Positions 33,343 through 36,707 of a DNA stretch of 36,707 bases are shown piece by piece (position 1 is the first letter of the stretch; each line of letters begins with the position of its first letter). Source of the DNA: Bacteroidales bacterium UBA1392 (GTDB lineage Bacteria > Bacteroidota > Bacteroidia > Bacteroidales > UBA932); NCBI GenBank assembly GCA_002305275.1, contig DBQO01000026.1:9635-46341 (forward strand), read 5' to 3'. Below the pieces are notes generated by a model. It saw only the letters and a list, made by a program, of their open reading frames with translations, did no database searches and had not been told where the DNA came from. The translations under genes and the position numbers were made by a program.

Positions 33343-33812
33343 TTTTCCTGCTATTGGGAAGCAATTTGGGCGACAGGGAAGCAAACCTTTCCGATGCTCG
33401 TAAAAGATTGTGTGAGGAGCTTGGATTTGAGGGAAAAGAGTCGTTACAGCTCTACTTTTCACCTGAAGTGAGGACTGAGGCCATCGGGTTTGAAGGTGCG
33501 TTTTTCCTCAACCAGATTATGGCTTTTGAGGAGCAGGGCATTACTCCCCGAAAATTGCTGAAGATTTGTCAGAAGATTGAGATTGAAATTGGGCGTGAGG
33601 TGCATCAGGCAGAGTTCGATGAGAAGGGAGGGAGGATATACAGTGACCGGATTATAGATGTGGATATTCTTGCCTTCAATGATGTGCGGTGCAATACGAA
33701 AAGTTTGACATTGCCCCATCCGCAGATTTGGAGCAGGCCCTTTGTGATGGAGATAGCGGCATTGCTGCCGGAACCTATTTTTAAACATTTTCAAGCAATT
33801 GTAAATAATTAG
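33339..33812 (+). CDS. folK: 2-amino-4-hydroxy-6-hydroxymethyldihydropteridine pyrophosphokinase
   Basis: FolK transfers pyrophosphate from ATP to the pterin alcohol in folate synthesis. The 157-residue sequence shows LLLGSNLGDREANL at the start, FFLNQIMAFE in the middle, and the metal/ATP motif RIIDVDILAFND, followed by LPHPQIWSRPFV. The start was set at GTG 33339, which gives the standard beginning VIFLLLGSNLGD and overlaps the DUF59 stop by 4 nt (GTGA). The alternative ATG at 33288 would add 17 poor-fit residues inside the previous gene. glyS follows after 10 bp, so all five genes may form one transcript. Confidence 0.93.
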   Translation: MIFLLLGSNLGDREANLSDARKRLCEELGFEGKESLQLYFSPEVRTEAIGFEGAFFLNQIMAFEEQGITPRKLLKICQKIEIEIGREVHQAEFDEKGGRIYSDRIIDVDILAFNDVRCNTKSLTLPHPQIWSRPFVMEIAALLPEPIFKHFQAIVNN

Positions 33813-33822
33813 AAACGAATAT

Positions 33823-35361
33823 ATGACACAAGAAGAACTTTTTAAGACCCTGACGGCTCACGCTAAAGAGTATGGATTCATTTTCCCTTCCAGCGAAATT
33901 TATGATGGTCTTGGTGCCGTATATGATTACGGACAGATGGGAGTTGAACTGAAGAATAATATCAAGAAATATTGGTGGGAAGCGATGGTCCACCTCAACG
34001 AAAATATTGTAGGAATTGACTCGGCAATCTTCATGCACCCTAAAATCTGGGAGGCATCGGGTCATGTGGGGGCATTCAATGATCCTCTGATAGACAATAG
34101 GGACTCTAAAAAGCGCTATCGTGCCGATGTGTTGATTGAGGAGTATTTGGCCAAGCTTGAGGAGAAGATGAACAAAGAGGTGGAAAAAGGTCGCCGCAAA
34201 TTTGGCGAAGCCTTTGATGAGGAACAATTCAGGGTAACCAATCCCAATGTTCTCCGCAACAAGGTGAAATGGGACGAAGTGCACGCCAGGATGGTTAAGG
34301 CACTCAATGAAAACGACCTTGCCGAACTTAAACAGATCATCATTGATTCTGATATTGTTTGTCCTATTTCCGGTACTAAAAATTGGACTGACGTACGTCA
34401 GTTCAATCTCATGTTCAGCACTCAGCTGGGTACCATATCCGAAGAGGCCGGCACTATATACCTTCGTCCTGAGACGGCACAAGGTATTTTTGTTAACTTT
34501 CTGAATGTTCAGAAGAGCGCCAGGATGAAGGTTCCCTTCGGAATAGCGCAGATAGGGAAAGCTTTCCGCAATGAGATTGTTGCCAGACAATTTATTTTCC
34601 GTATGAGGGAGTTTGAGCAGATGGAGATGCAGTTTTTCGTGCGTCCGGGCAGCGAACTTGAATGGTTCGAAAAATGGAAGGAGGCTCGTCTTGCCTGGCA
34701 CAAGGCCCTGGGACTCGGTGACGAGAAATATCGCTACCACGATCACGAGAAGCTGGCGCATTACGCCAACGCGGCCACAGATATAGAGTTTGAATTCCCC
34801 TTCGGCTTCAAGGAGCTGGAGGGTATCCACTCCCGTACCGATTTCGACCTAGCGCAGCATCAGAAATTCACCGGACGTAAAATGCAATATTTCGATCCCG
34901 AGACCGGCGAAAGTTACGTCCCTTATGTAGTCGAGACCTCTATCGGACTCGACAGGACCTTCCTGGCGATCCTTTCGGCAGCTTATTCTGAAGAGGAGCT
35001 TGAGAATGGAGAGTCGAGGGTAGTGTTGCGCATTCCGCCCGCCATAGCTCCGGTCAAACTGGCGGTATTGCCTCTCGTCAAGAAAGATTCTCTCCCTGAG
35101 AAGGCCCGCGAGATAATGAATGAGCTCAAGTACGATTTCAATTGCCAGTACGACGAAAAGGATAGCATCGGCAGACGCTATCGCCGTCAGGATGCCATCG
35201 GCACCCCCTTCTGTATCACAATCGACCATGATACCCTGGAGGACAACCGCGTCACCATCCGCCATCGCGATACTATGCAGCAGGAGAGGGTTCCCATCGC
35301 CTCACTCCGTAAAATAATGGAGGAAAAAGTGAGTTTGCGCAGTTTGCTGGAGAAACTGTAG
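33823..35361 (+). CDS. glyS: Glycine-tRNA ligase, single-chain homodimeric type
   Basis: This enzyme charges tRNA-Gly. It is the eukaryote/archaeal-like dimeric GlyRS, not the bacterial alpha2-beta2 type, as is normal in Bacteroidota. The 512-residue protein has the class II motif 1 region (IFPSSEIYDGLGAVYDYGQMG), motif 2 (FRNEIVARQFIFRMREFEQMEMQFF, about 248-270) with the RPETAQG segment before it, motif 3 with ETSIGLDRTFLAIL (about 370), and the C-terminal anticodon-binding domain (about 410-512; LAVLPLVKKDSLPEKA). Its ATG lies 10 bp after folK. Two hairpin terminators follow. A 349-residue open frame on the opposite strand is a coding shadow. Confidence 0.97.
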   Translation: MTQEELFKTLTAHAKEYGFIFPSSEIYDGLGAVYDYGQMGVELKNNIKKYWWEAMVHLNENIVGIDSAIFMHPKIWEASGHVGAFNDPLIDNRDSKKRYRADVLIEEYLAKLEEKMNKEVEKGRRKFGEAFDEEQFRVTNPNVLRNKVKWDEVHARMVKALNENDLAELKQIIIDSDIVCPISGTKNWTDVRQFNLMFSTQLGTISEEAGTIYLRPETAQGIFVNFLNVQKSARMKVPFGIAQIGKAFRNEIVARQFIFRMREFEQMEMQFFVRPGSELEWFEKWKEARLAWHKALGLGDEKYRYHDHEKLAHYANAATDIEFEFPFGFKELEGIHSRTDFDLAQHQKFTGRKMQYFDPETGESYVPYVVETSIGLDRTFLAILSAAYSEEELENGESRVVLRIPPAIAPVKLAVLPLVKKDSLPEKAREIMNELKYDFNCQYDEKDSIGRRYRRQDAIGTPFCITIDHDTLEDNRVTIRHRDTMQQERVPIASLRKIMEEKVSLRSLLEKL

Positions 35362-35367
35362 ATAAGA

Positions 35368-35398
35368 AGTGGTGGTTCGGTATTTCCGAACAACCACT
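35368..35398 (+). terminator. Hairpin after glyS
   Basis: A 13-bp inverted repeat with one mismatch (arms 35368-35380 and 35386-35398, loop TATTT) begins 6 bp after the glyS stop. The following T run is weak, so it may stabilise the mRNA 3' end as well as terminate. Confidence 0.6.
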
Positions 35399-35435
35399 CG
35401 GAATGAATTTTTGAGGGTAAAACAGAAGAGAATTG

Positions 35436-35461
35436 AGTTGTTAAGAAATACTTAATAACTG
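35436..35461 (+). repeat. 26-bp repeat, upstream copy (fragment of a rhuM-like gene)
   Basis: This 26-bp segment matches 35883-35908, inside the rhuM-like gene, at 25 of 26 positions, and weaker similarity extends a little on both sides. In the gene the codons read VVKEYLIT; here they read VVKKYLIT before EMIG and a stop. The most likely origin is a decayed partial copy of a rhuM-like gene. Confidence 0.6.
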
Positions 35462-35480
35462 AGATGATAGGATAAAGCAC

Positions 35481-35519
35481 AAAAAACAGCAATAGAAAGT
35501 AGTCTAGTGCTGTTTTTTT
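35481..35519. terminator. Second, T-tailed terminator downstream of glyS
   Basis: AAAAAACAGCA (35481-35491) pairs with TGCTGTTTTTT (35508-35518), with a T tract at the right and an A tract at the left. The GC core is small. It would terminate in either direction and separates glyS from the accessory region. Confidence 0.55.
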
Positions 35520-35573
35520 AGTTTTATGATGTTAAAATTGTCTTAATTGCAGTAGTGATAAATTTGTTTTTCT

Positions 35574-35581
35574 TATATTTG
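35574..35581 (+). promoter_or_regulatory. Possible -7 element for the rhuM-like gene
   Basis: TATATTTG matches TAnnTTTG and lies 62 bp upstream of the ATG. No TTTG is at the right distance (one at 35563-35566 is too close), so support is moderate. The region is AT-rich. Confidence 0.4.
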
Positions 35582-35643
35582 GAAAATAACAAACAACTTT
35601 ATGTCATTAGATTTATTGTTATGTAATTAGAAATAGAGGCCGT

Positions 35644-36707
35644 ATGAAAAAAAAACATGAAATAACAAAGAAAAAAGAAGCTGATATAAAAAGTTCAGCT
35701 GCCGAGTATCTTACCTTTGTTGCTGCTAACGGCGATAATTATCAAAGCATTGAAATTCGGTACGAAGAAGAGAATATTTGGCTGACACAGAAGATGATGG
35801 CTACATTGTACGATGTTTCAATTCCGGCTATAAACCAACATTTGAAAACAATTTTTGAAGATAATGAATTGCAGGAAGATGCAGTTGTTAAGGAATACTT
35901 AATAACTGCCGAAGATGGTAAAAATTATAAAACAAAACACTATAATCTTCAAGCAATCATTGCCGTTGGATTTAAAATCAATAATCAGCGAGCCGTTCAG
36001 TTTCGCAAGTGGGCCAATGGAGTTGTAAAAGATTACACAATACAAGGGTGGGTCATGGATGTTGATAGGCTCAAAAACTTTGGAACGATTCTCACGAAAG
36101 ATTATTTTGAAAAACAACTCGAAGTTATTCGGGAAATAAGAGTTTCTGAAAGACGCTTTTATCAAAAAATCACAGATATTTATGCCACTTCGCTCGATTA
36201 TGACCCAAATTCCAAAATCACATTAGAGTTTTATAAAAAGGTTCAAAATAAATTACACTGGGCAATTCACGGACATACGGCAGCCGAACTGATTTATAGA
36301 CGTGCTGATGCAAAAGCAAATAATATGGGACTTCAAACTTGGGAAGCAGCGCCTTCAGGTAAAATCAGAAAATCAGATGTTGTTATTGCTAAAAACTATT
36401 TGCAACCGGATGAATTGCGAGCATTGGAGCTGATTGTTTCAGGATATCTTGATTTTGCAGAAAATCAGGCAAATCGTAATATACCTATGACCATGCAAGA
36501 TTGGGCTACACATCTTGATCGCATTCTTATGGCAACTGAACATGAATTGCTTACAAACCCAGGCACTATTTCTGCTGAAGTGGCACGTAAACATGCGGAA
36601 ACAGAGTGGGAAAAATACAGAATAGTGCAGGACAGACTTTTTGAAAGCGATTTCGATCGTTTTATTAAACTTAATTCAGCAGCGCAAAGGTTGAAGCTGA
36701 TAATAAA
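35644..36707 (+). CDS. RhuM-family (virulence RhuM, PF13310) protein, cut by the window end
   Basis: The reading frame starts at ATG 35644 and stays open for 354 codons to the window edge, so only the extreme C-terminus is missing. The N-terminal part has the RhuM core: IEIRYEEENIWLTQKMMATLYDV (about 37-60), a DNA-binding-like helix pair INQHLKTIFEDNEL, then the conserved YNLQAIIAVGFKIN and RAVQFRKWANGVV segments (about 110-145). The C-terminal half (HTAAELIYRRADA, about 230-242; LRALELIVSGYLDFAE) is typical of the full-length family of about 330-350 residues. RhuM proteins are mobile-region genes, often beside type I restriction or other defence genes; their biochemical function is not established. 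The A/T-rich composition and the duplicated fragment upstream suggest recent acquisition. Confidence 0.9.
   Translation, partial: MKKKHEITKKKEADIKSSAAEYLTFVAANGDNYQSIEIRYEEENIWLTQKMMATLYDVSIPAINQHLKTIFEDNELQEDAVVKEYLITAEDGKNYKTKHYNLQAIIAVGFKINNQRAVQFRKWANGVVKDYTIQGWVMDVDRLKNFGTILTKDYFEKQLEVIREIRVSERRFYQKITDIYATSLDYDPNSKITLEFYKKVQNKLHWAIHGHTAAELIYRRADAKANNMGLQTWEAAPSGKIRKSDVVIAKNYLQPDELRALELIVSGYLDFAENQANRNIPMTMQDWATHLDRILMATEHELLTNPGTISAEVARKHAETEWEKYRIVQDRLFESDFDRFIKLNSAAQRLKLII
35883..35908 (+). repeat. 26-bp repeat, downstream copy within rhuM
   Basis: This is the coding copy of the repeat seen at 35436-35461. It encodes VVKEYLIT, part of the conserved core of RhuM proteins. Confidence 0.6.

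Noticed and set aside
33781..34830. A 349-codon open frame on the minus strand opposite glyS
   Set aside because: It lies wholly antisense to the well-supported glyS and its translation lacks any recognisable motif; it is a coding shadow.

Overview
The window reads as chromosomal DNA of a Bacteroidales (phylum Bacteroidota) species. Three things point there: the gene families (coaX, an outer-membrane barrel, a TPR protein, lptC and a PpiD-like foldase in a row; TonB; fumarate-reductase-type SdhAB; SusCD-era style lipoproteins), very weak Shine-Dalgarno signals, and repeated matches to the Bacteroidota sigma-factor -7 element TAnnTTTG, several with a TTTG box about 20 bp upstream. No tRNA, rRNA, CRISPR array or insertion sequence was recognised.

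Layout. 1-651 is the 3' part of ksgA, closed by a perfect bidirectional terminator. 758-5149 (minus strand) is a two-gene unit: a 1096-residue coiled-coil lipoprotein followed by an outer-membrane protein of unknown function. 5307-17163 (minus) is a long run of envelope and DNA-repair genes: ruvB, a secreted Ntn-hydrolase, mfd, coaX, a FadL/PorV-like barrel, a TPR protein, lptC and a PpiD-like foldase. 17164-17616 is an AT-rich gap with two abutting DnaA-box-like 9-mers. 17617-20367 (minus) is sdhA-sdhB without an adjacent sdhC. 20474-24496 alternates strands: an alpha/beta hydrolase, a P1/DmpA-type peptidase, hflX and tonB. 24497-24970 is a gap with unusually strong C-over-G strand skew and a well-formed promoter for ybeY-mnmG; mnmG contains an exact 16-bp parS-type palindrome. 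27610-31265 (minus) holds a GNAT acetyltransferase, a long-chain acyl-CoA ligase, gcvH and ruvA. 31344-35361 (plus) is sufS-sufE-DUF59-folK, joined by three 4-nt start/stop overlaps, then glyS. After glyS the sequence becomes AT-rich and accessory in character: a RhuM-family gene runs off the right edge and a short degenerate copy of part of it lies 450 bp upstream.

How it fits together. Most of the window is housekeeping: translation and RNA modification (ksgA, ybeY, mnmG, hflX, glyS), repair and recombination (ruvA, ruvB, mfd), cofactors (coaX, folK, sufS/sufE/DUF59), envelope biogenesis (lptC, PpiD-like, barrels, tonB) and anaerobic respiration (sdhAB). The most informative signals beyond the genes are the parS site, the DnaA-box pair and the largely outward gene orientation at both ends, which together suggest that the window lies in the chromosomal origin domain. 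The least characterised system is the long lipoprotein plus barrel pair at the left end.
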